A stretch of DNA of 64,000 nt from Streptomyces sp. 3214.6 (GCF_900129855.1 NZ_LT670819.1:4712001-4776000), one strand, 5' to 3'; shown: positions 14,930 through 24,075, numbered from the stretch's first letter. The notes: generated from the sequence alone by a model not told the origin. Numbers and translations: made by a program.

Positions 14930-15040
14930 CACGGCACGCGGCGAACGGAACCAGTGGTTCGCCCGCCGCCTCGACATCGCCGAGCGCACGGTGCGGGCGC
15001 ACACCGCCGGCATCGTGCCTCGTGTGCGCGCCGTAAGGAC
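14930..15040 (+). pseudogene. LuxR-type HTH remnant
   Basis: The plus frame reads ERNQWFARRLDIAERTVRAH then TAGIVPRV. This matches the recognition half of a LuxR/FixJ helix-turn-helix (N..IA..L.I.E.TVR.H...I). No receiver or other domain precedes it and the frame runs on without family features. The rest of 14632-15055 holds the tandem repeat and nothing else I recognise. Confidence 0.5.
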
Positions 15041-15055
15041 CCGGTGCGCTGCGGC

Positions 15056-15769
15056 TCAGGTGGGGCGGGCCTCGCGCTCCGACTTCGCCCGGACCGTGTC
15101 GATGACCGCTTGGACGGCCGTCACGAAGTTCTGGGGGTCGTCCAGGCCCACGAACCGTGGTGCGACCCGCGCGATGTTGGGGTACTTGTCGGGCGGCAGC
15201 GTGAGGTAGTCGGTCTTCCAGGCGTGCAGATCGGCGTCCCGGAGCTCCGGGGACAGCGCGGCCAGGCTCGCGTCCATGGCGCTGTAGGCCAGCACCAGGT
15301 CGGCGAAGACCCGGTAGTAGCGGGCGGCTTCGGCGTCGTCGAGGCCGGCCCGGCGCATGCAGTCCAGTTTGCGTTCCACGGACCGGAACTCGTTCTCCCG
15401 CCGGGCGGTGCGCGCGGCAGCCAGGGCCCCCACCCGGGGATGGCGGAGAAACGCCTCGTGGATGTGGATCGCGATCTCCATGAGGTCGTGGGCCCAGTCG
15501 TCCGTGGGCGGCGGAGTGTTGGCCAGGGCCTCCGCGTGCAGGGCGTCGATGAGTGCCAGCAGCAGTTCGTCCTTGTTGCGGAAGTGCCGGTAGATCGCCG
15601 TCGGATGGGCGGACAGCTCACGGCCGAGGGCCTGGAACGTCAGCTTCTCCATACCGGAGGAGTCCGCGACCCGGAACGCCGCCTGGACGATCAGCTCCTG
15701 GCTCAGGGTGCCTCGCGGCAGCCGGCTCCGGCTCGCCCTCTTGGTCGTCCTGGCACTGCTGTCGGTCAT
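15056..15769 (-). CDS. TetR-family regulator
   Basis: Protein of 237 residues starting at ATG 15769 (GGGAAGGAAGC upstream). The N-terminal HTH is clear: LSQELIVQAAFRVADSSGMEKLTFQALGRELSAHPTAIYRHFRNKDELLLALIDAL. The C-terminal ligand domain contains the VFADLVLAYSAMDASLAAL helix. It lies 51 bp after the gamma-glutamyltransferase stop in the same direction, so it probably shares that transcript. The best target is the 23-bp palindrome at 17547 in the divergent promoter between gamma-glutamyltransferase and the amino acid transporter. A glutamate- or peptide-derived ligand would make sense but is not shown. Confidence 0.9.
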   Translation of the reverse strand: MTDSSARTTKRASRSRLPRGTLSQELIVQAAFRVADSSGMEKLTFQALGRELSAHPTAIYRHFRNKDELLLALIDALHAEALANTPPPTDDWAHDLMEIAIHIHEAFLRHPRVGALAAARTARRENEFRSVERKLDCMRRAGLDDAEAARYYRVFADLVLAYSAMDASLAALSPELRDADLHAWKTDYLTLPPDKYPNIARVAPRFVGLDDPQNFVTAVQAVIDTVRAKSEREARPT

Positions 15770-15820
15770 GCTTCCTTCCCCACGTCGATCGCTCCCATGA
15801 TCGCGCACCCGGCCATGGTG

Positions 15821-17437
15821 TCAGCCGGCCACCGCCGAACCGTCCGCGCGCGGATCGGTGGCCGCCGCCAGGTGCGGTGGGCCGTCCCCGGCAACTCGCC
15901 GGACCAACTGGCCGTGGCCCACCCCGTCGTCGTTCGCGCCGAGGGACTGCACGGTGAAGCCCGCCCCCTCGATCGCATGGACGCCGGCGGAAGGAACGTC
16001 CCGCTCGGTGCTGACGACGCCCGCGCCGGTCGTCACGCCCGCCTCCATGGCTCCGAGGACCCAGCGTGGCACCGACACAGCGTGTTCGGGAGAGGAACCG
16101 GCGGCGAGATGCAGGGCCATGTGGGTGTGCACCTGGGGTTGCGCGCGTCCACCCATGGCGCCGTGCGCGCCGACGAGTTCGCCCCCTTCGCGGACCAGCA
16201 CCGGCATGAGCGTGTGCAGCGGTCGCTTCCCCCCGGCCAGCCTGTTGGGCGAGGCGGGGTCGAGGGAGAACGAGGCGCCCCGGTTGTGCAGGACGATCCC
16301 GGTGCCGGGGTCGAGGACGGCGGCGCCGAAGCTGTGGAAGACGCTCTGGATCAGGGAGACCCAGGTGCCGTCCGCGTCGGCCACCACCACCGCCACGGTG
16401 TCACCGGTCGCCTTGCGCTGTGCGAGCAGGTCGACCGCCGTGCCCGACAGGGCGTGCTCCGCGATGCGCCGCGCGTACGCGTCGGACAGCAGGTGGTCGA
16501 CGGGGGCGCTGCTCCACTCCGGGTCGGCGCAGTGGCGGTCACGGTCGCCGGCGGTCCAGGCGAGGACGGAGGCGACCAGGCCGGCGTCGCGGCCCAGCGG
16601 GTCGAGCGGTCCGCGGACGGTGCGGGCCACGTCGAGTGCCTTGAGTCCCTGGAGGAAGTAGAGGCCCTGCGAGTTCGCACCGGCCGACAGGTACTCGACG
16701 CCGTCGTACTCGGCGGCGAGCGCCGGCGAGAGCTCCACCGTGTGCGCGGCGAAATCCCCCTCCGTCATCGCGGAGCCGCCCGCGGCGAGCAGCTTCACCA
16801 GGCTCGCGCCCACCTCTCCGCCGTACATCGCGGCGGGGCCTTCCGAGGCGATCAGGGCCAGGGAGCGAGCGAGGTGGGGCTGGCGCAGCGTCTGTCCGGC
16901 CGCGAGGACGTCGCCGTCGGCGAAGAACACGCCGCGCATGCCGGGATCCCGCGCCAGGTTGTCGCTCTCCCGTGCGAGATCGTGGGCCAGTCCGGGGGCC
17001 ACGGGCACCCCCTCACGGGCGGCGGCCTCGGCGGGCGCGAGCGCGGAGGCGAGCGGACGGGTGCCCCAGTTCTCGGCCAGGGCGCTCCATCCGGCGACCG
17101 CGCCGGGAACCGTCACCGGCAGGGCGCCGAGGACCGGCATCATGTCGTGCGCCGCCGTCAGCGACGCCACGTCGACCGCGCGGGGGGACCGGCCGCTGGC
17201 GTTGACGAAGCGGACGTCGCCGTCCCGGGTGCCCACCAGAGCCAGCAGGTCGCCGCCGACAGAGCACTGGTTGGGGTACACCACCGTCAGCATGGCGGCG
17301 GCGGCGAGGGCCGCGTCGACCGCGTTGCCGCCGCCGCGCAGCACCTCGGCCGCCGCGTCGCCGGCCGCGGTGTGGGGCGTCGCGACGGCCCACCTGCCGC
17401 CCGTCGCGGCGAGCGGACGTTCGGTGAATGCGGACAT
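15821..17437 (-). CDS. ggt: Gamma-glutamyltransferase family protein
   Basis: Protein of 538 residues, the usual length of the N-terminal nucleophile hydrolase. ATPHTAAGDAAAEVLRGGGNAVDAALAAAAML is the conserved start. The autoprocessing threonine is Thr347 in KATGDTVAVVV. The small-subunit features follow: SLIQSVFHSFGAAVLDPGTGIVLHNRG and the GGKRPLHTLMP segment. No signal peptide is seen, so it may act in the cytoplasm, unlike classic periplasmic forms. It cleaves gamma-glutamyl bonds of glutathione-like compounds or amides. The gene is divergent from a polar amino acid importer and followed by a TetR gene, suggesting scavenging of an amino acid conjugate. Confidence 0.92.
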   Translation of the reverse strand: MSAFTERPLAATGGRWAVATPHTAAGDAAAEVLRGGGNAVDAALAAAAMLTVVYPNQCSVGGDLLALVGTRDGDVRFVNASGRSPRAVDVASLTAAHDMMPVLGALPVTVPGAVAGWSALAENWGTRPLASALAPAEAAAREGVPVAPGLAHDLARESDNLARDPGMRGVFFADGDVLAAGQTLRQPHLARSLALIASEGPAAMYGGEVGASLVKLLAAGGSAMTEGDFAAHTVELSPALAAEYDGVEYLSAGANSQGLYFLQGLKALDVARTVRGPLDPLGRDAGLVASVLAWTAGDRDRHCADPEWSSAPVDHLLSDAYARRIAEHALSGTAVDLLAQRKATGDTVAVVVADADGTWVSLIQSVFHSFGAAVLDPGTGIVLHNRGASFSLDPASPNRLAGGKRPLHTLMPVLVREGGELVGAHGAMGGRAQPQVHTHMALHLAAGSSPEHAVSVPRWVLGAMEAGVTTGAGVVSTERDVPSAGVHAIEGAGFTVQSLGANDDGVGHGQLVRRVAGDGPPHLAAATDPRADGSAVAG

Positions 17438-17546
17438 CGTTCCCCTTCCCGAGTGCTCTGGCGGCCGCCTGCGGTGCGGCCTCTTTAACCGTCGCGTTAC
17501 GTGAGCCTTCTTGACAGTCCGAGAGCGGCGGGCCTAGCTTCCCTGT

Positions 17547-17569
17547 CATAGTCAACGTTATCGACTATG
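17547..17569. promoter_or_regulatory. Palindromic operator between ggt and the ABC importer
   Basis: CATAGTC (17547-17553) and GACTATG (17563-17569) are perfect 7-bp arms with a 9-bp spacer AACGTTATC. It lies 110 bp from the ggt start and 53 bp from the binding-protein start, a typical TetR site position. Confidence 0.65.
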
Positions 17570-17621
17570 ACATTGACTTACATCGCCGCGCAACAGCGCG
17601 ACCTCTCAAAGGGGTTCGGAA

Positions 17622-18497
17622 ATGGCCAGGTCGCTCTCCTTCTCCAGCCGATCGGCGTTCGTCATGACCGGCGGCGCCGCTGCGCTCGCCATGGCCCTCA
17701 CCGGATGCTCCGGGACCTCCGGCGGCGCCGACGCCGCCGCCACGAAGGCGGCGTCTGTCAAGGTGCCCGCGGGAGCGCTCGTGAAGGACGGTCAGATCAC
17801 CTACTGTGCGGACATCAGCGCGCCGCCGCTGACGTACTACGACGTCGCGCAGAAGCCGGTGGGCGCCGAGATCGAACTCGGGGACGCGCTGGCCGCCGAG
17901 CTCGGGGTCCGGGCGAACTGGGCCAACACCAGCTTCAACGGGATCATCCCGGCGCTGCAGGCCAAGCAGTGCGACGCGATCATCACCCAGCTCTACATCA
18001 AGCCGGAGCGGGAGAAGGTCGTCGACTTCGTCCCGTACATGTACGCCTCCAACACCCTCGTCGTGGCCGGGAAGAACGCCGACGCCATCAAGAGCGCGGA
18101 CGACCTGTGCGGCAAGAAGGCGGCCGGGCAGACGGGCACCACCATCGTCCAGTACCTCACCGACCAGTCCGAGAAGTGCACGGCGGCCGGGAAGCCGAAG
18201 ATCGACATCCGGCAGTTCACCAAGGACAGCGACGCCCTCCAGCAACTGCGCATCGGACTGGTGGACGCCTACGGCACGACTCTGGAGACCGCCGCGTATG
18301 TGCTGAAGCAGCAGCCGGACACCTTCAAGCTCGTCGGCGAACCGTTCAACCGCATCAAGGTGGGCGCCGCGACCCGCAAGGACGACAAGGCCCTGCACGA
18401 CGCGCTCACCCAGGCGCTGGCAGCGGTACGCAAGAACGGCGCGTACGACACGATCCTCAAGAAGTGGAACCTGACCGGCGACGACATCGCCAACTGA
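17622..18497 (+). CDS. Amino acid ABC transporter substrate-binding lipoprotein
   Basis: Protein of 291 residues with a lipoprotein signal (GGAAALAMALTGC, Cys29), then an SBP_bac_3 fold: ITYCADISAPPLTYYD, GAEIELGDALAAELGV, FNGIIPALQAKQCDAIITQLYIKPEREKVVDFVPY, and the second lobe (DLCGKKAAGQTGTTIVQYL ... DALQQLRIGLVDAY). This family binds polar amino acids outside the membrane and hands them to a HisM/HisP-type importer, encoded directly downstream. The cluster is divergent from gamma-glutamyltransferase. A start ATG at 17622 is supported by AAAGGGG about 10 nt upstream. Confidence 0.93.
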   Translation: MARSLSFSSRSAFVMTGGAAALAMALTGCSGTSGGADAAATKAASVKVPAGALVKDGQITYCADISAPPLTYYDVAQKPVGAEIELGDALAAELGVRANWANTSFNGIIPALQAKQCDAIITQLYIKPEREKVVDFVPYMYASNTLVVAGKNADAIKSADDLCGKKAAGQTGTTIVQYLTDQSEKCTAAGKPKIDIRQFTKDSDALQQLRIGLVDAYGTTLETAAYVLKQQPDTFKLVGEPFNRIKVGAATRKDDKALHDALTQALAAVRKNGAYDTILKKWNLTGDDIAN

Positions 18498-18528
18498 TTC
18501 CCGGGCAGGCACGCAGAGAGAAGACCAC

Positions 18529-19374
18529 GTGACCCACGCAACCGTGCTCGCCGACGCAGGGCAGCCGGTCGGCTTCGACTGGCCGTTCTTCTGGCACTAC
18601 CTGTTCTCGCCCTCCGGGGCGTTCCTCGACGGACTCTGGCGCACCGTCTACATCTCGGTCATCGCCCAACTGCTCGGCGTGCTCCTCGGGTTCGGCGTCG
18701 CCCTGGCCCAGCGCAGCCGTTTCGCCCCGCTGCGCTGGGGCGGCGGGACCTATGTCTGGCTGATCCGCGGCACGCCTCTGCTGGTCCAGCTCGTCCTCGT
18801 CTACAACGGACTCGCCGCTGCGGGCATCTACCGCTTCGGTGACGTCCAGGTCGGCGGGCTCGTGCTCCTCGGCGTCGTACAGGCGGCCACGCTGACGCTC
18901 GCCCTGAACGAGGCCGCCTACATGGCCGAGATCTTCCGCGCGGCCCTCGGCGCCATCGATCCCGGGCAGGCGGAGGCGGCGCAGGCGCTGGGCATGACCC
19001 CCGCGATGACCATGCGGGTCGTGCTGCTGCCGCAGGCGATCCGGATCATCGTTCCGCCGCTGGGCAACGAGTTCAACCTGATGATGAAGTCGACCTCCCT
19101 CCTGTCGGTCATCGGCCTGCAGGAGATGTTCCTGACCGCGCAGTCGATCAACTCGGCGACCTTCAAGACCTTCGAGATCTTCCTCGTCGCCGCCTGCTAC
19201 TACCTCGCGCTGACGACGGTGTGGTCGTTCGTCCAGCGGTTCATCGAGCGCAGACTCGCGGATCCCGGACAGGTGATCGCCGCACCCTCGCTGCGCGAGC
19301 GGCTCACCGGTGGCAGCCTGGGCCGCACCACCGGCCGCGAGGACGCCACGCTCGTAGGCAAGGAGGCCCACTGA
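18529..19374 (+). CDS. Polar amino acid ABC transporter permease
   Basis: Protein of 281 residues with a GTG start. About five membrane helices are visible (TVYISVIAQLLGVLLGFGVALA, LLVQLVLVYNGLAAAGI, and others). The EAA loop of the HisMQ family is clear: NEAAYMAEIFRAALGAIDPGQAEAAQALGM. The C-terminal helices contain GLQEMFLTAQSINSATFKTFE. It forms the membrane channel, presumably as a homodimer since only one permease is present. It is 31 bp after the binding protein and 1 bp before the ATPase. Confidence 0.93.
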   Translation: MTHATVLADAGQPVGFDWPFFWHYLFSPSGAFLDGLWRTVYISVIAQLLGVLLGFGVALAQRSRFAPLRWGGGTYVWLIRGTPLLVQLVLVYNGLAAAGIYRFGDVQVGGLVLLGVVQAATLTLALNEAAYMAEIFRAALGAIDPGQAEAAQALGMTPAMTMRVVLLPQAIRIIVPPLGNEFNLMMKSTSLLSVIGLQEMFLTAQSINSATFKTFEIFLVAACYYLALTTVWSFVQRFIERRLADPGQVIAAPSLRERLTGGSLGRTTGREDATLVGKEAH

Positions 19375-19375
19375 C

Positions 19376-20242
19376 ATGGAACCGATCACGAGGCAGGCCG
19401 GGGAACAAGAGGGTCACGGGGCCGGGGCGTCCGCCGGGCCGGCTGACGCATCGGCGGTGATGTCGGCACGCGGGGTGGTCAAGCGCTTCGGCGACGTCCG
19501 GGTGCTGAACGGTATCTCCATGGACGTGCGGGCCCGCGAGGTCGTGGTCATGGTGGGGCCGTCCGGCTCCGGCAAGACCACATTCCTCCGATGCCTCAAC
19601 CACCTCGAACGCATCGACGAGGGCGAGATCCTCATCCACGGCCGTCCTGTCGGCTACCGACCGCGGGCGTCCGGCTCCGATCGGTCGGTGGGGAAACGGC
19701 CGGTGGAGGAGCGGCCGAAGGTGGTGGCCGAGCGCCGCCGCAACATCGGTTTCGTCTTCCAGCGCTTCAACCTCTTTCCCCATCTGACCGCGCTCGACAA
19801 CGTGGCCGTCGCGCCGGCGAAGGTCCTCGGCATGCCGAAAGCCGAGGCCAGGGAGCAGGCACAGGAGCTCCTGGCGAGGGTGGGCCTCGGGCACAAGGCG
19901 TCGTCACGGCCGTCGGCCCTGTCCGGCGGCCAGCAGCAGCGCGTCGCCATCGCCCGCGCCCTCGCCATGAAGCCGGAGTTGATGCTCTTCGACGAACCCA
20001 CGAGCGCCCTCGACCCCGAGATGGTCGGCGAGGTCATCGCCGTGATGAAGGAACTCGTCGACGACGGCATGACGATGATCGTCGTCACGCATGAGATGGG
20101 TTTCGCCCGCTCGGCCGCGGACCGGCTGGTCATGTTCGACCAAGGGGCCGTTCTGGAGGAAGGCCCCCCTGAGAAGCTCATGACCGACCCCGCCCACGAA
20201 CGCACACGCGCCTTCCTGCGCCGTATCAACGAGGGCGACTGA
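19376..20242 (+). CDS. Polar amino acid ABC transporter ATP-binding protein
   Basis: Protein of 288 residues. Walker A GPSGSGKTT, Q-loop GFVFQRFNLFPHLTALDNV, signature LSGGQQQRVAIARALA, Walker B LMLFDEPTSALDPE and the H-loop VVTHEMGFA are all intact. An Arg-rich insertion of about 25 residues (GYRPRASGSDRSVGKRPVEE...) sits between the Walker A strand and the Q-loop, where related GlnQ/HisP proteins also vary. The start follows the permease stop directly, indicating translational coupling. It powers import for the binding protein and permease upstream. Confidence 0.95.
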   Translation: MEPITRQAGEQEGHGAGASAGPADASAVMSARGVVKRFGDVRVLNGISMDVRAREVVVMVGPSGSGKTTFLRCLNHLERIDEGEILIHGRPVGYRPRASGSDRSVGKRPVEERPKVVAERRRNIGFVFQRFNLFPHLTALDNVAVAPAKVLGMPKAEAREQAQELLARVGLGHKASSRPSALSGGQQQRVAIARALAMKPELMLFDEPTSALDPEMVGEVIAVMKELVDDGMTMIVVTHEMGFARSAADRLVMFDQGAVLEEGPPEKLMTDPAHERTRAFLRRINEGD

Positions 20243-20261
20243 GCAAGCGCGGCGCGGACAC

Positions 20262-20485
20262 GGTCCCCGGGTCTCGGTGAACGCCGAAAGGGCGACCGGC
20301 TCCTGCGTCACCGAGGCGACCTGGATGTCCGACTTCGACAGCCCGTTTCCGTACACGGTCCCGAACTTGTCAGCCTTGAGGTACACGTCGGTGTCACCGC
20401 CGGGCAGCGGAGCGGTGCGGAAGTTCTCCGGAATGAGCTGCGAGCCGGGGAACTGCCCGATCAGGGAGCCGGCGGTTTCGCCCAC
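20262..20485 (-). pseudogene. Unrecognised coding remnant
   Basis: The minus frame from about 20485 reads like protein: SLIGQFPGSQLIPENFR, then GGDTDVYLKADKFGTVYGNG, then SDIQVASVTQEPVALSAFTE, after which it turns into noise opposite the ABC ATPase end. It overlaps the 3' end of the next minus-strand gene in another frame, so it is more likely a leftover than a working gene. Family unknown. Confidence 0.35.
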
Positions 20486-21711
20486 CTTCTCCCCGGTGCC
20501 GTCGCCCCGAGCGCCGTGTCCAGGGCCTGATCGGTTCCCACCTGCCTGCCGCGGGACCGGGAGTGTCGCCGACGCCGGTCTCGTACCGGCCAGAGCAGGA
20601 CGTATGCGGTGGAGACGATGACGAAGCCCAGGCGGATCAGGCCGCGGGCCGCGTCACCGGGAACGACGAAGACCGCGCCGTACAGGGTGATCAGGCCGAT
20701 CCAGCTCCACCAGGGCACCAGGCGCCGCTGTCCGATCACATCCCACAGCAGTGTGCCCAGCAGGACGGAGGCGGTGTAGTACGTGTAGACGCTGGGGTCC
20801 AGGGCGATCCGGGCGTTGGCGCCGAGCAGGACGACGGCGGCCCAGCGGCCTCGCCAGACCGCGACGCAACCCAGCGCCAGCCCCAGCGCGGCCTGCGCGG
20901 GCCGGTCCCAGGGAGGGGTCCGCGGATCGTCGACGCCGAGCCAGTGCAGCGCGGACGCAGGCTGGTTGGGGATGGTGAACTGGGCTGCGGTCAACGACTG
21001 CGGGGCAGTGAGGAGGAACGGCAGCCAGGCGAGCGCGACCAGAGCCGTGCACCACAGACCCGCGCGCAGCCACTGCCCCCTCGGCAGGGCGAGCAGCAGC
21101 GGCAGGAAGGCCAGCGCGGTCGGTTTGGAGTCCATGGCCAAGGCCAGGAAGGCGCCCGTCGCAGCGGGGTTGCCGCGGGTGAGAGCGCGTACGGCAAGGG
21201 TGGTGAAGAAGAGTGCCAGTACGTCGTCGAGGTGGCCGAAACGGACGGCGACCTCGATCCACATCGGGATGAAGGCCAGGCCGGCGATCAGCACCCGCTG
21301 CCTCAGCCGCTGGTGATTGGTGCCCGTGCCCAGGAGATGCCAGGCGGCGCTTCGTCCGGCCACCACCAGGATCAGCAGACCGAGCAGGGACATCACGGCT
21401 TCGGCCAGGAACTGCCCGGTGGACTCGGGAAGAGGGTTGAACAGGCCCGCTGCCAGGAAGCTGACGGGACCCATTTGCAGTTCGGGGTGGTGGGCGTACA
21501 GGTTCAGACCGCCATCGGCCCTGCCCGAGCCCGCGTAGAGCAACTCCCCACCGGTACGCAGGTAGTGCCAGGAGAACCCTCCGTGCGGCTGGACCAGGGC
21601 GAACCAGAGGACTGTCCAGGCGGTAAGCAGCACCAGGTGTATCCGCTGGCTGATGGCCGACACGCGTTCTCGCTTTCGGTTCTCGTTCTGGTCGCCTTGC
21701 TCGTTTCCCAC
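20461..21711 (-). CDS. Polytopic membrane protein, glycosyltransferase-like (GT87/DUF2029 type)
   Basis: Protein of 416 residues. The GTG start at 21711 has a strong AGGAGGGG 9 nt upstream. About ten membrane helices are visible (IHLVLLTAWTVLWFALV, LLGLLILVVAG, VLIAGLAFIPMWIEV, ALAFLPLLLALP, and others). RFGHLDDVLALFFTTLAVRALTRGNP and MDSKPTALAFLPLLL resemble the lumenal acidic loop and later helices of polyprenyl-phosphate-mannose-dependent transferases. The Asp pair in HLDD could be catalytic. The assignment to GT87/DUF2029 is by overall look only. It stands alone and is convergent with the ABC importer. Confidence 0.65.
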   Translation of the reverse strand: MGNEQGDQNENRKRERVSAISQRIHLVLLTAWTVLWFALVQPHGGFSWHYLRTGGELLYAGSGRADGGLNLYAHHPELQMGPVSFLAAGLFNPLPESTGQFLAEAVMSLLGLLILVVAGRSAAWHLLGTGTNHQRLRQRVLIAGLAFIPMWIEVAVRFGHLDDVLALFFTTLAVRALTRGNPAATGAFLALAMDSKPTALAFLPLLLALPRGQWLRAGLWCTALVALAWLPFLLTAPQSLTAAQFTIPNQPASALHWLGVDDPRTPPWDRPAQAALGLALGCVAVWRGRWAAVVLLGANARIALDPSVYTYYTASVLLGTLLWDVIGQRRLVPWWSWIGLITLYGAVFVVPGDAARGLIRLGFVIVSTAYVLLWPVRDRRRRHSRSRGRQVGTDQALDTALGATAPGRRWAKPPAP

Positions 21712-22030
21712 ACGTCATGTGCCCCTCCTAGAGATGGCGGGAAGGCAGGGCAGGTTCTCGGCGTGCGGTAAGAAGCGGCCGCCTGGTCCGCTGAGCCGGA
21801 CGGGCGGCGGGTCGCGAGAACGTGGCAGAAGACAGCGCGGGCCGCGAGAAGACGCCCCGTCGTAGGACGCGTCACGCAACGCGGAAAGGGCCTGCGCGAC
21901 TTGGGAGGCAGAGCCGAGGAAATCGGTCTTCTTCCCCAACTGCACTGCTCAGCAGGCAACTTGCTTGAAATGCGACGCGCACGCGGGACTCAGTCCGAGG
22001 CCATCGGCTTGCCGTCTGTTCGGCGAGAGG
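21712..22030. other. Intergenic stretch, no gene recognised
   Basis: Short open frames only, none with protein-like composition. No IS end or RNA gene seen. Confidence 0.4.
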
Positions 22031-23035
22031 TCAGCAGTCCCGAGCAGACGCCGGCCTCGGCGCGCCCGCGGCGGCGACCGGTGGCTCGTGAACCGTGAGT
22101 TTCGAGTGGTCGATGTCGGGGATCCAGTCACGCTGCGGTGTGTAGTCCAGCCAGCGCCGAGTACGGCCGGCTTCGGTGAAGCCTCGTAGCAAGGTGTCGA
22201 GTCCGGGGTGGCGGGAGGATTCGCGCCAGGCCAGCGACCACGCGTACAGCGGTGTCGGGTCGGCGAGGGGAATACAGCGCAGGCCCGCGTGGTCCGGCAG
22301 CGGCGCGTCGGCGGGGAAGAGGGTGAAGGCGTCGGGCTCGGTACGGATGTGCCGCACGAGATGGTCCAGGCCCAGATTGGGGCCGTCGTGCCGGCGCGGT
22401 ATCCGGAATTCGTCGGCGAAGCGGCGCAGGAAGTCGAGGCGGGTCAGTTCCGCCGGACACAACAGCACGCTGTCGCGCAGGTCCGCAGGGCGCAGTACGT
22501 CGGCGACGGCCAGTGGGTGGGACGGGCCGACGACTGCGTCGACGGGTTCCAGCCGTACCAGCCGCTGGGTGAGGCTCGCGTCCCGGCCGTCGGGGAGCGG
22601 GTGCACCCGGCCGAATCCGAGATCGGTGTCGCCGCGCAGCAACGCCTCCGCCACCGACGGCCAGTCCCGTCCCGGGCTCGGCTCCCACCGCACCGGACCG
22701 AGTGCCTGTACCGCGTCGGCGACCGTGCGCATCGGCGCGTACAGATGTCCCCAGGTGTCGATCCGTACGACCGGTCCGGCACCCGTCACCGCCGCGATCG
22801 CGCGATCGCCCGCAGCGAGCGCCTCGAGCGCGGCCGGCAGAAACCGCTCCCCCGCCTCGCTCAGCCGGACCCCGCCCTGGCGCCCGAACAGCTGCACGGA
22901 CAGCAGCTTCTCCAGCCGCGCTATGCGCTTGGACAGCGCCTGTTGGCTGGTGCCCAGCTCTTCGGCGGCCCTCCCGAAATGCAGGGTCCGGGCTGTCGCG
23001 ACAAAAGCGCGGACCAGCGCGAGATCGAGGTCCAT
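22031..23035 (-). CDS. LysR-family transcriptional regulator
   Basis: Protein of 334 residues from ATG 23035. The N-terminal winged HTH is standard (LALVRAFVATARTLHFGRAAEELGTSQQALSKRIARLEKLLSVQLFGRQGGVRLSEAG). The C-terminal periplasmic-binding-like effector domain follows (VDAVVGPSHPLAVADVLRPADLRDSVLLCP ... FTLFPADAPLPDHAGLRCIPLADPTPLYAWSLAWR). It is divergent from the quinone-oxidoreductase gene and very likely controls it, using the palindrome at 23052-23070 next to its own start. Several homologues of this layout sense redox or xenobiotic compounds. Confidence 0.92.
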   Translation of the reverse strand: MDLDLALVRAFVATARTLHFGRAAEELGTSQQALSKRIARLEKLLSVQLFGRQGGVRLSEAGERFLPAALEALAAGDRAIAAVTGAGPVVRIDTWGHLYAPMRTVADAVQALGPVRWEPSPGRDWPSVAEALLRGDTDLGFGRVHPLPDGRDASLTQRLVRLEPVDAVVGPSHPLAVADVLRPADLRDSVLLCPAELTRLDFLRRFADEFRIPRRHDGPNLGLDHLVRHIRTEPDAFTLFPADAPLPDHAGLRCIPLADPTPLYAWSLAWRESSRHPGLDTLLRGFTEAGRTRRWLDYTPQRDWIPDIDHSKLTVHEPPVAAAGAPRPASARDC

Positions 23036-23051
23036 GCCATTGACCCTATGC

Positions 23052-23070
23052 GACAACCGGGCGTTGTCGG
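23052..23070. promoter_or_regulatory. LysR operator candidate
   Basis: CGACAAC and GTTGTCG with a 5-bp spacer CGGGC, 17 bp upstream of the LysR start and in the divergent promoter with the oxidoreductase. Confidence 0.55.
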
Positions 23071-23154
23071 CCAGGCGGATTCGTTGTTGGCCGAGTCCCC
23101 GCTCCGCCCGGTCGGATGGTCCCCGAAGACACCACCACCGAGGGGATGATCACG

Positions 23155-24075
23155 ATGAAGGCCTTCATACCGACCGGAGATCCCTCCGAGCCGGTCGTGC
23201 TCGCCGATGTGGCGGAGCCGACGCCTCGCCCCGACGAAGTGCTGGTGAAGGTCGAGGCCTTCTCCGTCAACCGGGGCGAGACGTTCAAGCTGGAGAAGCC
23301 CGCCCCCGGCGACCGGCCGGGCAAGGACATCGCGGGGCTGGTGGTGCAGTCGGCCGCCGACGGCAGCGGACCGTCCGGGGTCACCCGGGTCGTCGGTCAC
23401 CCCATGGGAGGCGGCTGGGCGGAGTACGTGGCCGTGCCGACCGACGCGCTCGCCGAGCTGCCGGACAGCGTCTGCGCGGTCCAGGGCGCGGCGCTGCCGC
23501 TCGCCGGGCTCACCGCGCTGCGGCTGCTGCGCGCCGCCGGACCCGTGCTGGGCCGGCGGATCCTGCTGACCGGTGCTTCCGGGGGTGTGGGCCACTTCGT
23601 CACCGAGCTCGCGACCGCCGCCGGGGCCCAGGTCACCGCCGTGACCAGGAACGCCGAGCGCGGTGCGCGGCTCGCGGAACTCGGCGCCACCGATGTCGTG
23701 CACCACGTCAGCGATGCTCAGGGCCCTTACGACATCGTGCTGGAGTCGACCGGCGGGCCGGCACTCTCCCTCGCGCTCGCGCATCTCGCCGGGCGCGGCA
23801 CGGTGATCTGGTTCGGGCAGGCCAGCCGCATGCCGGCGACGCTCGACTTCTTCGACTTCTTCACCGGGCCCGAATCGGCTTCCATCCGCCATTTCCACTA
23901 CCTCGACGCGGACAGCCGCCTCGACGAAGATCTGGCGACGCTCGTCCGACTGACCGCCGAAGGCCGACTGCACCCCGAGATCGGCCGTGTCACCGACTGG
24001 GCCGACACCGCGACCGTCCTCGCCGCCCTGAGCGACCGCCGGATCCGCGGCAAGGCCGTCCTCACCCTGCCTTGA
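23155..24075 (+). CDS. NADPH:quinone oxidoreductase-type MDR protein
   Basis: Protein of 306 residues. The ATG at 23155 is chosen because GAGGGG lies 9 nt upstream; ATG 23146 abuts the ribosome site. The GroES-like N-terminal domain (MKAFIPTGDPSEPVVLADV ... VLVKVEAFSVNRGETFKL) lacks zinc ligands. The Rossmann domain has the NADP motif LLTGASGGVGHFVTELA and AVTRNAERGARLAELGATDVVHH. It would reduce quinones or enones with NADPH in the cytoplasm. It is divergent from LysR and 86 bp upstream of a SnoaL-like gene that may share the transcript. Confidence 0.92.
   Translation: MKAFIPTGDPSEPVVLADVAEPTPRPDEVLVKVEAFSVNRGETFKLEKPAPGDRPGKDIAGLVVQSAADGSGPSGVTRVVGHPMGGGWAEYVAVPTDALAELPDSVCAVQGAALPLAGLTALRLLRAAGPVLGRRILLTGASGGVGHFVTELATAAGAQVTAVTRNAERGARLAELGATDVVHHVSDAQGPYDIVLESTGGPALSLALAHLAGRGTVIWFGQASRMPATLDFFDFFTGPESASIRHFHYLDADSRLDEDLATLVRLTAEGRLHPEIGRVTDWADTATVLAALSDRRIRGKAVLTLP

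Noticed and set aside
14820..15055. Possible complete LuxR gene
   Set aside because: Only the recognition part of one helix-turn-helix is readable; no start, receiver or proper end.
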